Part shown: positions 18,501-27,337 of the stretch, piece by piece | How the letters are laid out: every line of letters begins with the position of its first letter | Numbering within the stretch: position 1 is the first letter of the stretch | Source of the DNA: Williamsia soli | Lineage (GTDB): Bacteria; Actinomycetota; Actinomycetes; Mycobacteriales; Mycobacteriaceae | Direction: 5' to 3' | Length of the DNA stretch: 64,000 nt | Assembly: GCF_017377795.1 (NCBI RefSeq) | Contig: NZ_JAFRDR010000008.1 | Location: forward strand, 230,114 to 294,113 | Notes under the pieces: generated by a model | The model's database searches: none | The model's input: only the letters and a program-made list of their open reading frames with translations | What the model was told of the DNA's origin: nothing | Made by a program: the position numbers and the translations under genes

Positions 18501-19588
18501 CGCACGGCCAGTCCATCGGTGGGTGCGGAGAGATCGAGAATGCACACCGCCTCCATGCCGGCGTCGCCGACGATTCGTTCGTCACCGGAGACGAATCCGT
18601 CATCGATGACCACGACCAGCTGGGCCCGCGCTGCGCTCGGAGGCGCCGAGCGTGAGAAGCGGCCTCGCTCGAGCAGGTCGACGGCGAGATCATCCTCGAG
18701 GTCCGCCAGCGACCGGTAGACCATCCGGACCGAACCCATACCGTCGCGCTCATACGGATGCTGAAGATGCGGCAGCCACTTGCACCAATCCCATGCCTCG
18801 GCACCGGGATCTGCGGTGACCACCGCGATCAGCAACTGATCGGGTCCGTGGAAAGCGCACAGCTCCAGCACCATCGACCGGGCGAGCTGCCTGGTCTCTT
18901 GCCGTGCCCCTTCGATGTTGATCGCCGGGAACCCCCTCAGGGACACTGCGGTGGGCAACCCGTGGACCACCGAATGGGTCCGGACGAACCGGCGCAGCGC
19001 CACCGCGGACACCGGTTCGATGTCCTCGAGTGGTCCTGTCTCCGGTGGCATCAGGCGCGTCGCGAGCCGCTGCGACCCGACCCCGACGCGGACATGGCCG
19101 AAGTCACTGTCGCCGCGCCGCCGCTCCCACATGCGCCGTCCGCCCACCACCGCCAGCAACGCGGCCGGTTCGGGGTGACTCCATTCGAGGGCGTCGCGTT
19201 GCGCGGCACCGGTCTCGTGCACCTCGTCACGGACCTGGCACAGGTAGCGGAAGTAGTCTTTGCGCTCTTCGTTCAACTCGGCTGCGCGTTTGCCCCCGCC
19301 ACGGTTCCCGGCGCCCGCGTACATGCCGAACATCGACATCAGCATCATCATCGGAAACATCATGAACAGCGGATTCGACAGCATGTTGCGCCCGCCGGTC
19401 ACGAACATCATCGAGATCATGCCGACGACGGCGACCACCATCACCACGGGCATCATCTTCATCAGCAGGCTGCCGGGCACCACCCGAGGCACATCCGGCG
19501 GCACCTGGATGTTGACCTCGCCGCCGGGCGCACGTGGTACCGGAACCCGCGCTCGCCGCACGAATCCCTCTGTCGTCCCTGCCGTCAC
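15587..19588 (-). CDS. eccC4: ESX-4 type VII secretion ATPase EccC
   Basis: Membrane ATPase that recognises and drives ESX substrates. I take the GTG at 19588 (VTAGTTEGFVRRARVPVPRA), giving 1333 residues, since GFVRR-(x)-RxPGGE is the usual N-terminus; an ATG at 19690 would add 34 unlikely residues. Two membrane helices lie at ~40-85 (MPVVMVVAVVGMISMMF, then MFPMMMLMSMFGMYAGAG). Three FtsK/SpoIIIE domains follow: Walker A GATGSGKSEFL near 489, GGPQSGKSNAV near 841, and a degenerate third, FADVEHGKTNLL, near 1134. EccC is a single chain, as in ESX-4 and unlike split EccCa/EccCb. It is divergent from eccD. Confidence 0.93.
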   Translation of the reverse strand: MTAGTTEGFVRRARVPVPRAPGGEVNIQVPPDVPRVVPGSLLMKMMPVVMVVAVVGMISMMFVTGGRNMLSNPLFMMFPMMMLMSMFGMYAGAGNRGGGKRAAELNEERKDYFRYLCQVRDEVHETGAAQRDALEWSHPEPAALLAVVGGRRMWERRRGDSDFGHVRVGVGSQRLATRLMPPETGPLEDIEPVSAVALRRFVRTHSVVHGLPTAVSLRGFPAINIEGARQETRQLARSMVLELCAFHGPDQLLIAVVTADPGAEAWDWCKWLPHLQHPYERDGMGSVRMVYRSLADLEDDLAVDLLERGRFSRSAPPSAARAQLVVVIDDGFVSGDERIVGDAGMEAVCILDLSAPTDGLAVRRGLQLVVREGKIGARSAFGVEEFADMDSLGVAEAEAFARAMARYRLATAAQLVNLEQEAAPSDPGLMNLLGIADATRLDPHTAWAPRSARMRLRVPIGYSASGTPVEIDIKEAAEGGMGPHGLCIGATGSGKSEFLRTLVLSMLASHSPEALNLVLVDFKGGATFLGLDSAPHVAAVITNLEEELSMVDRMRDALSGEMNRRQEVLRAAGNFANVGDYERARASGAPLEPLPALFIVVDEFSELLAQKPDFADLFVAIGRLGRSLHIHLLLASQRLEEGKMRGLDSHLSYRIGLKTFSANESRSVLGMPDAYHLPNVPGSGYLKCDSAEPIRFNTCYVSGPYTPPTGLGLESLPSMAGAGQLKMFTADRIPVDAVVEQEIPVSGEPEPEPVAGPAVRTLLDTVLDRMAGQGPAAHEVWLPPLDQPPTIDMLVPQWRSPQVGRLEFPLGIVDRPYDQRRDILTVDVSGSRGNVAIVGGPQSGKSNAVRTLILGAAATHTPEQVQFYCLDFGGGSLAGIAGLPHVGSVAGRSDMDAVRRTVAEVTTVIRSRELRFADAGIESMRDFRSRRRAGDSVLADDVFGDLFLVVDGYAVIRGEFEFLESQINTIVAQGLSYGVHVILTAARWAEFRPAIKDLIGSRLELRLGDPLDSEMGRKVAGLVPEGRPGRGLTAQQLHMLVALPRTDSETGLDTLSAALASTVATISALYPGRAAMAVRKLTSHLERSEVQARLRDADIALAPGEVAIGVGEAELAPVILDFRTQPHFLVFADVEHGKTNLLRNIVAGLIENSSPTETKVVLVDYRRTMLGVIETDHLAGYATSAQTLTPMVTELAAYFTARLPGPDVTQQQLRDRRWWSGPDVYIVVDDYDMVATGSGNPLAPLLDFLAQARDIGLHLIVARRSGGAGRALFDPIIGRLKDLSCDGLLMSGDRDEGYLLGRVRLQKLVPGRGELVSRSRPQEMIQVAHMPPL

Positions 19589-19697
19589 CGAAACATCATG
19601 GTTGTACGAACCCCACCCCTGAACCGAATGAATCCCCTGGCCGCACATCATCCACCATGGGCCGGTGTGGGGCACCCCGAAGGGTGCCATTTATCCA

Positions 19698-19796
19698 CAG
19701 GAGACGAAGCGGAGCGGAGCTCGACCAGAGGACAGGAGACGAAGCGGAGCGGAGCTCGACCAGAGGACAGGAGACGAAGCGGAGCGGAGCTCGACC
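19698..19796. repeat. 35-bp tandem repeat, 2.8 copies
   Basis: Direct repeats starting at 19698, 19733 and 19768 (third copy cut after 29 nt). The unit begins CAGGAGACGAAGCGGAGCGG and ends AGCTCGACCAGAGGA; the copies are identical where they overlap. It lies in the divergent gap between eccC and eccD. There are no spacers, so it is not a CRISPR array. It could contain regulator sites or be a slippage product. Confidence 0.95.
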
Positions 19797-19881
19797 GGCG
19801 CGAACATCGCCTCTCGTCGCCGCGTGTCCGAGCGATTCGCTATTGTTTCGAAATCTGGTGGGGATCTCTTGGGGGGGAATC

Positions 19882-21366
19882 ATGACCGCTGCTGACCTTT
19901 TGGCGGAGTTGGACGCCGCCGCCGCTTCCGAACCTGCGCTGGCGCGGGTGTCGGTCATCGGTGGCACGACCCAGTTCGACGTCGGGCTACCTGCCGCGGT
20001 GCCGGTGGCCGCCCTGATCCCGGACCTGGTGGCGCTGATCAGTTCGCGGACGCCTAACGTCGAGGACACCGAGGCCCGGCCTATGCCCATTCGCGATCAT
20101 TGGACGCTGGCGCGGGTCGGCCGCGAGCCCATCGCGCCCGGGCGGACATTGTCCGAGGCGGGGGTGCGGGACGGGGATCTGCTGATCTTGCGCTCGGTTC
20201 CAGCGCGTGAGACCGCGGTGCTCTTCGACGATGTGATCGATGCCGTCGCGCGAATCGGCGAGGCCCAGTTCGCGAGTTGGAGTGCGTTCGCCGCCCGGGT
20301 GATGGGCTATGTGGTCGCCGTCGCGGCGTCCGTCCTGTTCGCACTGGCGCTGTTGCGCGAGCGAAGCGAACACGAGAGTTGGTGGCCGTCGGTCATCGCG
20401 GTGCTCGTTACCCTGGGTTACGTGGTCGCCGGAGCCGTGATCGGTCGGTACTACCTCGACCGCACCACGGCTGCGATCACCTCGCTGTGTGCGGTCCCCT
20501 GTGCCCTCGCGACGGGAATGATGCTGCCGCCAGGTCCTTTCGGGGCGCCTCACCTCACGCTGGCGTGTGCGGTCGCTGTGGTTGTCGCCGCGATGTCGTA
20601 CCGGATCTCGACCGCCGGGCCCCTCGTGCATGCCGCGGTGATCACAGCTGCGCTGTTCGGCGCAGGCGCGGGTGCGGTACAGATCCTGTGGGCGCCGGGG
20701 TCCGCCGGAATGGGTGCGCTGTTGTGCGCCTTCGCGATTCTCGCCACGTCTTTCGCGTCGCGGATCACCATCCTGTTGGCGCGACTGCCGCTGCCGCCGG
20801 TGCCCACGGCCGGCGCCGCGATCGATCCGGCGGATTCTGCACCGCGTCCGGCGATCGAGGGCATCGGAGCCATCGGGGCCATGGCGCTTCCCTCCGCGGC
20901 CGCCCTTGAACAGCGCACGCGAACGGCCGGCCGATACCTCACCGGCCTCATCATCGGCACCTCCACAGCAGCCGTGGCCGGGATGGCGCTCGTCGCATAC
21001 CCGACTCCTGACTTCAGTTGGCGCGGTACGGTGTTCGCGACCATCATCGCGGTCGTGCTATGCCTGCGGGGCCGGTCTCACACCGATCTCGCGCAGGCGT
21101 CTGTGCTCATCGGCGCCGGCGCGTTCGGATGGGCCGTGGTCTGCGTCGAGGTGGCTTTCGGACCCGGGGAGCACACCGTCCTGGCCGCCGTCGCCCTCGG
21201 TGGGACAACGGTGGTCGCGCTGGTGTGCGGCGTCCTCGCACCGCACTCAGACTTTTCACCCGTGTTGCGCCGGATGGTCGAGATCGTCGAGTATCTGCTG
21301 ATCGCGGCGATAGTCCCGCTGTTGTTCTGGATCCTCGACCTCTATGCAGCGGTCCGCGACCTGTGA
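19882..21366 (+). CDS. eccD4: ESX-4 type VII secretion integral membrane protein EccD
   Basis: 494 residues from ATG 19882, which has GGGGGGG nine bases upstream. Residues 1-105 form the cytosolic ubiquitin-like domain (ALARVSVIGGTTQFDVGLPA, ending DLLILRSVPARE). About 11 membrane helices follow, from RVMGYVVAVAASVLFALALL to LLIAAIVPLLFWILDLY. EccD lines the membrane channel of type VII systems. The mycP start codon overlaps the eccD stop by one base (TGATG), so the two are coupled. Confidence 0.93.
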   Translation: MTAADLLAELDAAAASEPALARVSVIGGTTQFDVGLPAAVPVAALIPDLVALISSRTPNVEDTEARPMPIRDHWTLARVGREPIAPGRTLSEAGVRDGDLLILRSVPARETAVLFDDVIDAVARIGEAQFASWSAFAARVMGYVVAVAASVLFALALLRERSEHESWWPSVIAVLVTLGYVVAGAVIGRYYLDRTTAAITSLCAVPCALATGMMLPPGPFGAPHLTLACAVAVVVAAMSYRISTAGPLVHAAVITAALFGAGAGAVQILWAPGSAGMGALLCAFAILATSFASRITILLARLPLPPVPTAGAAIDPADSAPRPAIEGIGAIGAMALPSAAALEQRTRTAGRYLTGLIIGTSTAAVAGMALVAYPTPDFSWRGTVFATIIAVVLCLRGRSHTDLAQASVLIGAGAFGWAVVCVEVAFGPGEHTVLAAVALGGTTVVALVCGVLAPHSDFSPVLRRMVEIVEYLLIAAIVPLLFWILDLYAAVRDL

Positions 21367-22808
21367 TGAGCCGGCATCACGCCGGCGGCCGGGCAGGATC
21401 GATGCGTTCACGCGTCATCCGAGCGACAGTGGTTGTCGCAACGGCAATGCTGACGGCGCTTCCTGCGCTACCGGCCGCCGCGATCCCGCCACCGGCCGTC
21501 GACATCGCGGCGTTGGTTCGGGACGCGCCTGTCGCACCACCCGAGGCCACGGAGCAGAAGATGCTGTGTGCCAAGCCCGTTCTGGCCCCTGGCACGGACA
21601 TCGCCGAACCGTCCGCCGCGCAGACGATGATGCGACTACCCGAGGCCTGGCGTTTCAGCCGCGGCAGTGGGCAGCGGGTAGCGGTCATCGATACGGGTGT
21701 GACAAGGCATCCGCGATTGCCACGTATCACGGCGGGCGGTGACTATGTCTCGCGCTCCGATGGGACCGACGACTGCGACGGACACGGCACGCTGGTGGCC
21801 GGGATCATCGGCGCCCAGCCCGCGCCGGGCGACGCCTTCGCCGGCGTGGCCCCCGAGTCGTCCATCATCGCCATCAGGCAGTCCAGCGCGGCCTTCGAGC
21901 CGAAGGACCGCAAACGCACCGGGGACCCAGGCGAGAATCCCACCGTCGGAATCGGTTTCGGGACGGTGCAGACACTCGCGTACGCGATCGTGCGTGCGGT
22001 CGGCCTGGGAGCCACCGTCATCAACATCTCCGAGGTGGCCTGCGGACCGTCCGGGACGAACCTGCTCGACAAAGAACTCGGCGCCGCGGTGAAGTACGCC
22101 TTCGACCGCGATGTCGTGGTCGTCGCCGCCGCGGGAAACCTGGTCGCCAACTCCCAGTGTTCGCAACAGAATCCACCCCCGAATCCCGCCGCTCCGGGCC
22201 TGGACGGCTGGGACACGGTCACCACGATCGCTAGCCCGGCCTGGTACAAGCCCTATGTGCTGAGCGTGGCCGCGGTCGACTCCGAAGGCGGTTCGCCTGC
22301 GGACTTCAGCCTGGCCGGCCCCTGGGTCGGCGTCGCCGCGCCGGGCACCTCGATCCTGAGCCTCGACAGCACCCGCGGCTCGAACCGATTGGTGAACGCC
22401 CAGGAGGGCGATCAGGGTCTGGTGAGTGTCGACGGGACCAGCTTCGCCGCCCCTTACGTCGCCGGCGTCGTGGCGCTGGTCCGTGCGAAGTTCCCCGAAC
22501 TCGACGCGGGACAGGTCATCGAGCGAATCACCCGTACCGCTCATGCCCCGGGCACCGGACGGGACAACGCGGTGGGCCACGGAGTGATCGACCCGGTGGC
22601 TGCCCTCACCTACGAGATCCCCGATACCGAATCCGACTGGACTGTGCCGCAACCTATCTCGGCGCCAGCGGTGCCACCGCCCGTCGACCACCGACCACAG
22701 GCGATCGCATTGATCGGCGTCGGGGTGTGCGCAGTGTTGCTTGCGGCAGGATGGGCGGTGTCGATGCCGGCCCGTCGGCTGCGCCGTCTCGACCCCGACG
22801 AATACTGA
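21366..22808 (+). CDS. mycP4: ESX-4 subtilisin-like protease MycP (mycosin)
   Basis: 480 residues. Signal peptide near the N-terminus (VIRATVVVATAMLTALPALP then AAA), subtilase domain with catalytic Asp in VIDTGV (~109), His in GHGTLVAG (~140) and Ser in GTSFAAPYVAG (~359), and a C-terminal membrane helix (IALIGVGVCAVLLAAGWAV) with basic end, so the protease faces the periplasm. An insertion rich in charged residues (EPKDRKRTGDPGENP) matches the extra loop of mycosins. Mycosins stabilise the ESX complex. In M. tuberculosis eccB4 follows; here the next gene is unrelated and convergent. Confidence 0.94.
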   Translation: MSRHHAGGRAGSMRSRVIRATVVVATAMLTALPALPAAAIPPPAVDIAALVRDAPVAPPEATEQKMLCAKPVLAPGTDIAEPSAAQTMMRLPEAWRFSRGSGQRVAVIDTGVTRHPRLPRITAGGDYVSRSDGTDDCDGHGTLVAGIIGAQPAPGDAFAGVAPESSIIAIRQSSAAFEPKDRKRTGDPGENPTVGIGFGTVQTLAYAIVRAVGLGATVINISEVACGPSGTNLLDKELGAAVKYAFDRDVVVVAAAGNLVANSQCSQQNPPPNPAAPGLDGWDTVTTIASPAWYKPYVLSVAAVDSEGGSPADFSLAGPWVGVAAPGTSILSLDSTRGSNRLVNAQEGDQGLVSVDGTSFAAPYVAGVVALVRAKFPELDAGQVIERITRTAHAPGTGRDNAVGHGVIDPVAALTYEIPDTESDWTVPQPISAPAVPPPVDHRPQAIALIGVGVCAVLLAAGWAVSMPARRLRRLDPDEY

Positions 22809-22832
22809 TCACGGCGAACCTGATCGGATCGA

Positions 22833-23246
22833 TCACCACCCCCGGACACGTTGGGGGGTGACCCGGATCAACGTCGAGTATTCGGCACGGAACTTCTCCG
22901 GGGTGTAGTCCATAGCGGACATCGCCTCCCGGTATTTACCCACATACGCATCCCATTCAGCTCCCGTAGGGCCGGTCGGGTCTTCATCGGCGTCACCGGT
23001 GAACACCGCCACGTCACCACCTCCGCTGTTGGAGTTGAAGTTGACCGCCACCCGGCCGCGCACGATGTTCGCGAGCTTGGGCGTCCGGGGTTCACTGAAG
23101 ATCAGAAACTGCTCTCCAGACCACAGGAACCACACCGGGGTCGGAACCGGTGTCTGCGATGCGTTGATGGTGGTGAGCCATACGACGTCTTCGGAGTCGA
23201 GACGCTCACGTTGTCGCGGGGTCAGTGCCAGAGCTGAAGGTGTCAT
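22833..23246 (-). CDS. PPOX-class F420-dependent oxidoreductase (TIGR03667-like)
   Basis: 137 residues from ATG 23246 (MTPSALALTPRQRERL). A split-barrel flavin-type fold: VVWLTTINASQTPVPTPVWF, then FLIFSEPRTPKLANI and RVAVNFNSNSGGGDVAVF, ending RVTPQRVRGW. In mycobacteria this family (Rv3369 type) binds the deazaflavin F420 and reduces unknown substrates. The gene is convergent with mycP, separated by 24 nt, and marks the border between the two regions of conserved order. Confidence 0.8.
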   Translation of the reverse strand: MTPSALALTPRQRERLDSEDVVWLTTINASQTPVPTPVWFLWSGEQFLIFSEPRTPKLANIVRGRVAVNFNSNSGGGDVAVFTGDADEDPTGPTGAEWDAYVGKYREAMSAMDYTPEKFRAEYSTLIRVTPQRVRGW

Positions 23247-23290
23247 GTTCGTCACAACGCCGTCGCAGCGGGTGATTCTTCCCCATCGTC

Positions 23291-23347
23291 CACCCGAATC
23301 TGCACCGCCCACCGGTGGTGACCGGTGGGCGGTGCGAAAACGGGTGG
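23291..23347. repeat. Intergenic palindrome, family B copy 1
   Basis: A perfect 15-bp stem (GCACCGCCCACCGGT at 23302-23316, its complement at 23321-23335) with 4-nt loop, flanked by outer arms CACCCG and CGGGTG. The right flank GCGAAAACGGGTGGGTG recurs almost exactly at 40300-40317. It lies just after the ispH stop and probably terminates ispH. Confidence 0.8.
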
Positions 23348-23353
23348 GTGCGG

Positions 23354-24322
23354 CTAGGTGGCGCGCGCCGGACGCAACTCGCGGGGCAACGCGAACGTCA
23401 ATGTCTCCTCCGCGGTGGTCACCTTCTCGACTCCGTCGAAGCCGTTCGCCTGCAAGACCTCGAGCACACCGCGTACCAGGACCTCGGGCACCGAGGCACC
23501 GGAGGTGACACCGACGGTCTGCACACCCTCGAGCCAGGCGAGATCCATTTCCCGGGCGTAGTCGATGAGATACGAGGCCTTCGCGCCGGCCTGGAGCGCG
23601 ACCTCGACCAGTCGGACCGAGTTCGACGAGTTCTGCGAACCGACCACGATCACGAGGTCACACTTGGGAGCCATGGCCTTGACCGCAACCTGGCGGTTTT
23701 GGGTGGCGTAACAGATGTCGTCGCTGGGCGGATCGTTGAGCAGCGGAAACTTCTCGCGGAGACGCGAGACGGTCTGCATGGTCTCGTCGACGGACAGGGT
23801 GGTCTGGGAGAGCCAGATCACCTTCGACTCGTCGCGCACGGTGACGCCGTCGACACTTTCTGGACCGTCGACGAGCTGCACGTGCTCAGGCGCCTCGCCC
23901 GCGGTGCCCTCGACCTCCTCGTGGCCTTCGTGACCGATGAGCAGGATGTCGTAGTCGTCGCGGGCGAACCGCTTCGCCTCCTGGTGGACCTTGGTGACCA
24001 AGGGGCAGGTTGCGTCGATGGTGCGCAGATTGCGGCTGGCAGCGGAGTCATGAACCGCCGGGGACACCCCATGGGCGGAAAAGACCACCAGGGCACCTTC
24101 GGGCACCTCATCGGTCTCGTCGACGAACACCGCCCCGCGATCAGTCAGTGTCTCCACGACATGGCGGTTGTGGACGATCTCCTTACGGACATACACCGGA
24201 GCACCATGCTTCTCCAGGGCTTTTTCCACGGTTTCCACCGCACGGTCTACGCCGGCGCAGTAACCGCGCGGCTCTGCGAGCAGGATTGTCTTGCCCGATG
24301 GGCTGTTCTCGGCCGAACTCAT
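23354..24322 (-). CDS. ispH: 4-hydroxy-3-methylbut-2-enyl diphosphate reductase
   Basis: Last enzyme of the MEP pathway, making IPP and DMAPP. 322 residues with the three iron-sulfur cysteines in [29 protein letters not shown] and [10 protein letters not shown]; the substrate-binding [13 protein letters not shown] and histidines IVHNRHVVE and [11 protein letters not shown] are present. Usual length and start (ATG 24322). Divergent from the lipid-droplet protein gene, with a 69-nt gap. M. tuberculosis lytB2 has the same neighbours. Confidence 0.97.
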   Translation of the reverse strand: MSSAENSPSGKTILLAEPRGYCAGVDRAVETVEKALEKHGAPVYVRKEIVHNRHVVETLTDRGAVFVDETDEVPEGALVVFSAHGVSPAVHDSAASRNLRTIDATCPLVTKVHQEAKRFARDDYDILLIGHEGHEEVEGTAGEAPEHVQLVDGPESVDGVTVRDESKVIWLSQTTLSVDETMQTVSRLREKFPLLNDPPSDDICYATQNRQVAVKAMAPKCDLVIVVGSQNSSNSVRLVEVALQAGAKASYLIDYAREMDLAWLEGVQTVGVTSGASVPEVLVRGVLEVLQANGFDGVEKVTTAEETLTFALPRELRPARAT

Positions 24323-24391
24323 GATGTTCAGCCTACGGGCAATACGACCCTACTGGTGGTCACCACCGGTGGCATGAGGCACAGTATTGGC

Positions 24392-25033
24392 ATGATTCGA
24401 CCACCTTATGCCGCCAGGGTCGCCGCCGGGGTAGTTGTAACCGTGCTGGAAGAGACGCGAAAACTGCCCACCACCGCCATCACATTGCCGATGAGTGCGG
24501 TCAGTCAGACACTGCAGGCCGTGATGCGATTTCAGCAGGGCATCGCTGAAATGGCGATCAAAGGGGACGACATCTTCGAATCCTTGCTCGGCCGGGCCGA
24601 AGAGGAGCCCGAGTGGGCGACGTTCGATGAGGACGACGACGCCGAGGACAGCGACGACAGCGCACCCACGGTTGCCGCCGCACCGATCACCCCGGCGACG
24701 ACCACGGTGACATCGGAGGACGAGAAGCCCGAGACCGCCGACGACGACCCCGAGGCCACCGCCGCACCAGCAGGCACCGGGCGATTCGCGCTCTACAGCT
24801 CGACACCCCACATCGAGAAAGAAACTCCTGTCGCCCGACGATCCGCGCAGAAGTCGCCGGAAATCGTTGTGATGCTCGATTACGACACACTCACCCTGGC
24901 GCAGCTGCGGGCGAAGTTGCGTGGCGTCGGTCTGCCCGAGCTCAAAGAGCTGGCCGAGTACGAGAAGGGCAACCGCGCGCGGGCACCGTTCCTCACCATG
25001 CTCGACAACCGCGTGACGGCTGCGAGCAAGTAG
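24392..25033 (+). CDS. Lipid droplet-associated protein (Rv1109c-like)
   Basis: 213 residues from ATG 24392. The N-terminus is amphipathic and Ala/Val-rich ([20 protein letters not shown], then [20 protein letters not shown]), the middle (~75-135) is acidic and Thr/Ala-rich low complexity ([14 protein letters not shown]), and the C-terminus has [18 protein letters not shown], a Rho-N/SAP-like helical element. The family name comes from rhodococcal proteomics of lipid droplets; function on droplets is not established for this protein. It is 8 nt upstream of xseA. Confidence 0.7.
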   Translation: MIRPPYAARVAAGVVVTVLEETRKLPTTAITLPMSAVSQTLQAVMRFQQGIAEMAIKGDDIFESLLGRAEEEPEWATFDEDDDAEDSDDSAPTVAAAPITPATTTVTSEDEKPETADDDPEATAAPAGTGRFALYSSTPHIEKETPVARRSAQKSPEIVVMLDYDTLTLAQLRAKLRGVGLPELKELAEYEKGNRARAPFLTMLDNRVTAASK

Positions 25034-25041
25034 CCTGCCGC

Positions 25042-26286
25042 GTGAGCAATACGCCCGAATCAGCGTGGCCTGTCCGCACCATCAACACGAAGATCGCCGA
25101 GTGGCTCCACAAGCTCGGGCAGGTCTGGGTCGAGGGTCAACTGACCCAGATCAATCGCCGTCCCGGAACACGGACGGCGTTCTTGACACTGCGCGACCCG
25201 GCTGCCGACATCTCGATCCAGGTGACCTGCAGCCCCGACCTGCTCACCCGCGCGCAGGTCCCCCTCACGGAGGGCGCACGGGTGGTGATGCTCGGTCGTC
25301 CGGTGTTCTACACCGGACGCGGGACCGTGTCACTGCGGGTCACCGAGATCCGGCCGGTCGGGATCGGTGAACTCCTCGCTCGCATCGAGCGGCTGCGTCG
25401 ACTACTCGCAGCCGAGGGATTGTTCGACACCGCCCGCAAGCGGCCGCTGCCATTCTTGCCCGGAACCGTCGGGCTCATCACCGGCCGCGCCAGCGCCGCC
25501 GAACGCGACATCATCTCGGTGGCTCGGTCCCGCTGGCCCGCAGTTCGATTCGAGGTGCGCAACGCGCCGGTCCAGGGGCCTTCGGCGGTCCCGCAGATTC
25601 TCGGGCACCTTGCCGAACTGGATGCGGACCCACATGTCGATGTGATCATCCTGGCCCGCGGCGGAGGCAGCGTCGAGGACCTGCTGCCGTTCTCCGACGA
25701 GGCGTTGTGCCGTGCTGTGGCCAAGGCGTCTACGGCGGTGGTCAGCGCCATCGGGCACGAACCCGATTCCCCGTTGCTCGACCTGGTCGCCGACCTGCGC
25801 GCGGCGACGCCGACCGACGCGGCCAAGCGAGTGGTCCCGGACGTGCTCGCCGAGCTCTCCCAGATCCGAGAGTTGCGAGCGAGAAGTGCTGGTGCACTGC
25901 GAAATTGGGTGACCACCCAAGTTCGCGGTCTCGATTCTCTGCGCGGGAGGCCGGTACTGGCCCATCCGTATCGGATGATCGACGACCGGGTCGACGAGAT
26001 CGAGCGCGCAACCCGGGACATCCGGCGTGACGTCGCCCGGTGCGTCGGGAGTGAGGAACAACGCGTCGACCATTTGGCCGCGCGTCTTGCGACCCTCGGC
26101 CCCGCCCAGACCCTGGCCCGCGGGTACGCGGTCGTGCAGCGTGTCCCGGGGGCGGCGAGCAACAGCGACGAGCAGCCCCATGTGGTGAACTCGGTGCACG
26201 ACATGCCGATCGGCAGTCAACTGCGGGTCCGGGTCGCGGACGGCGCCACCAGGGCCGCAGTCATGGGCGTGGAGAAGAAGAACTGA
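25042..26286 (+). CDS. xseA: Exodeoxyribonuclease VII large subunit
   Basis: 414 residues from GTG 25042. N-terminal OB fold ([20 protein letters not shown], residues ~25-105) then the catalytic domain: [33 protein letters not shown], and [26 protein letters not shown] region, followed by a helical stalk and a C-terminal [10 protein letters not shown] strand. With XseB it degrades single-stranded DNA in both directions. Gap to xseB is 29 nt. Confidence 0.96.
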   Translation: MSNTPESAWPVRTINTKIAEWLHKLGQVWVEGQLTQINRRPGTRTAFLTLRDPAADISIQVTCSPDLLTRAQVPLTEGARVVMLGRPVFYTGRGTVSLRVTEIRPVGIGELLARIERLRRLLAAEGLFDTARKRPLPFLPGTVGLITGRASAAERDIISVARSRWPAVRFEVRNAPVQGPSAVPQILGHLAELDADPHVDVIILARGGGSVEDLLPFSDEALCRAVAKASTAVVSAIGHEPDSPLLDLVADLRAATPTDAAKRVVPDVLAELSQIRELRARSAGALRNWVTTQVRGLDSLRGRPVLAHPYRMIDDRVDEIERATRDIRRDVARCVGSEEQRVDHLAARLATLGPAQTLARGYAVVQRVPGAASNSDEQPHVVNSVHDMPIGSQLRVRVADGATRAAVMGVEKKN

Positions 26287-26315
26287 TGTGAGCCGATGCT
26301 TGGAGGAAAGAAGAC

Positions 26316-26591
26316 GTGCCACCGAAGAAGCCGGCAGAAGACGACGCCACGCCGATCGCCGAACTGGGATACGAAGAAGCGCGCGATGAGTTGATCGTTG
26401 TGGTGCGCACCCTCGAGCAGGGTGGCCTCGACCTCGATGCCTCGCTCGAGATGTGGGAGCGCGGTGAGGCTCTCTCGCGGCGTTGTGAGGAACACCTCGA
26501 AGGCGCGCGCAAACGTATCGAGTCCGTGCTCGGCAGCGACGATCCAGATGGCGACCTCGACGACGACGAAGACTTCGACGACGAGAACTGA
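26316..26591 (+). CDS. xseB: Exodeoxyribonuclease VII small subunit
   Basis: 91 residues, GTG start 7 nt after GGAGGAAA. Core [39 protein letters not shown] is the helical hairpin that binds the XseA stalk. The acidic tail ([17 protein letters not shown]) is typical of actinobacterial versions. Same operon as xseA. Confidence 0.95.
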   Translation: MPPKKPAEDDATPIAELGYEEARDELIVVVRTLEQGGLDLDASLEMWERGEALSRRCEEHLEGARKRIESVLGSDDPDGDLDDDEDFDDEN

Positions 26592-26663
26592 TCGGGCGCT
26601 GCGCACCCTCTCCTCGGTCCGCGCGTTTATGTGGCTGCGGCACGTCCTGCAATACTCGAAAGC

Positions 26664-27266
26664 GTGGCCGCTAAACCTCGCATCCTGAACAACAACAAGG
26701 ACATGATCTGGTCGTTGATCCCCTTGTTGTTGCTGTGCGTGTTCGTGGCGATGGTGTCGGGGAACTGCTCGGTCGGTCTTTCGGGCGGTTCGGGCGACGA
26801 CAAGGTCCCGGCCTACGACATCGACAGCGGACTCAAGGCCGACGCCAGGAGCCTGGCCTTCCCCATCCGGCTCCCCGCCACCCCGAACGACTGGAAGCCG
26901 AACAGCGGCACCACGACCGCGCTCGAGAACACCTCGGTGTCGAACTCCGGTTACATCACGTCCAACGGCGTGTACATCCAGCTCAGCCAGACCGACGCGA
27001 CGGAGGATTCTCTGGTCGGGTCACTCGCCGGAGACGAGCGTCTGCTCGGAGCGGGTACCCGTGAGGCCGGGGGGTCGAAGTGGGTCGTCTACGCCAAGCC
27101 GGATGGCGGACGAACGGTCTGGGTCACCGACCTGGGAGACGTGCGCATCGGCCTGATGTCGAACAAGGGCAAGGAAGAGGATTTCCAAACGCTCGCGACG
27201 GCCACCCTGTCCGCTTCGCCCCTGCCGGGCCGCGGCACCGGACCGCAGGTGCTCCCCACCAAGTAG
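26664..27266 (+). CDS. DUF4245 membrane-anchored protein
   Basis: 200 residues from GTG 26664 (VAAKPRILNNNKDMIWSLIP). One N-terminal membrane helix (WSLIPLLLLCVFVAMVSG) anchors an extracytoplasmic domain with short beta-type stretches (FPIRLPATPNDWKPNSG, GVYIQLSQTDATEDSL). The family is found in actinobacteria near xseB, glpX and fum; function unknown. A Cys right after the helix (SGNCSV) resembles a lipobox poorly, so I call it membrane-anchored. Confidence 0.75.
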   Translation: MAAKPRILNNNKDMIWSLIPLLLLCVFVAMVSGNCSVGLSGGSGDDKVPAYDIDSGLKADARSLAFPIRLPATPNDWKPNSGTTTALENTSVSNSGYITSNGVYIQLSQTDATEDSLVGSLAGDERLLGAGTREAGGSKWVVYAKPDGGRTVWVTDLGDVRIGLMSNKGKEEDFQTLATATLSASPLPGRGTGPQVLPTK

Positions 27267-27337
27267 TACTTTCGTCGCTCAATATCCACCTATTGGGTGA
27301 GGACTGATGTCCTCAGGTCCCTATAAGCTTCCTTCCC

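Noticed and set aside
19698..19796. CRISPR array
   Set aside because: The 35-bp copies are directly joined without spacers and no cas genes are nearby.
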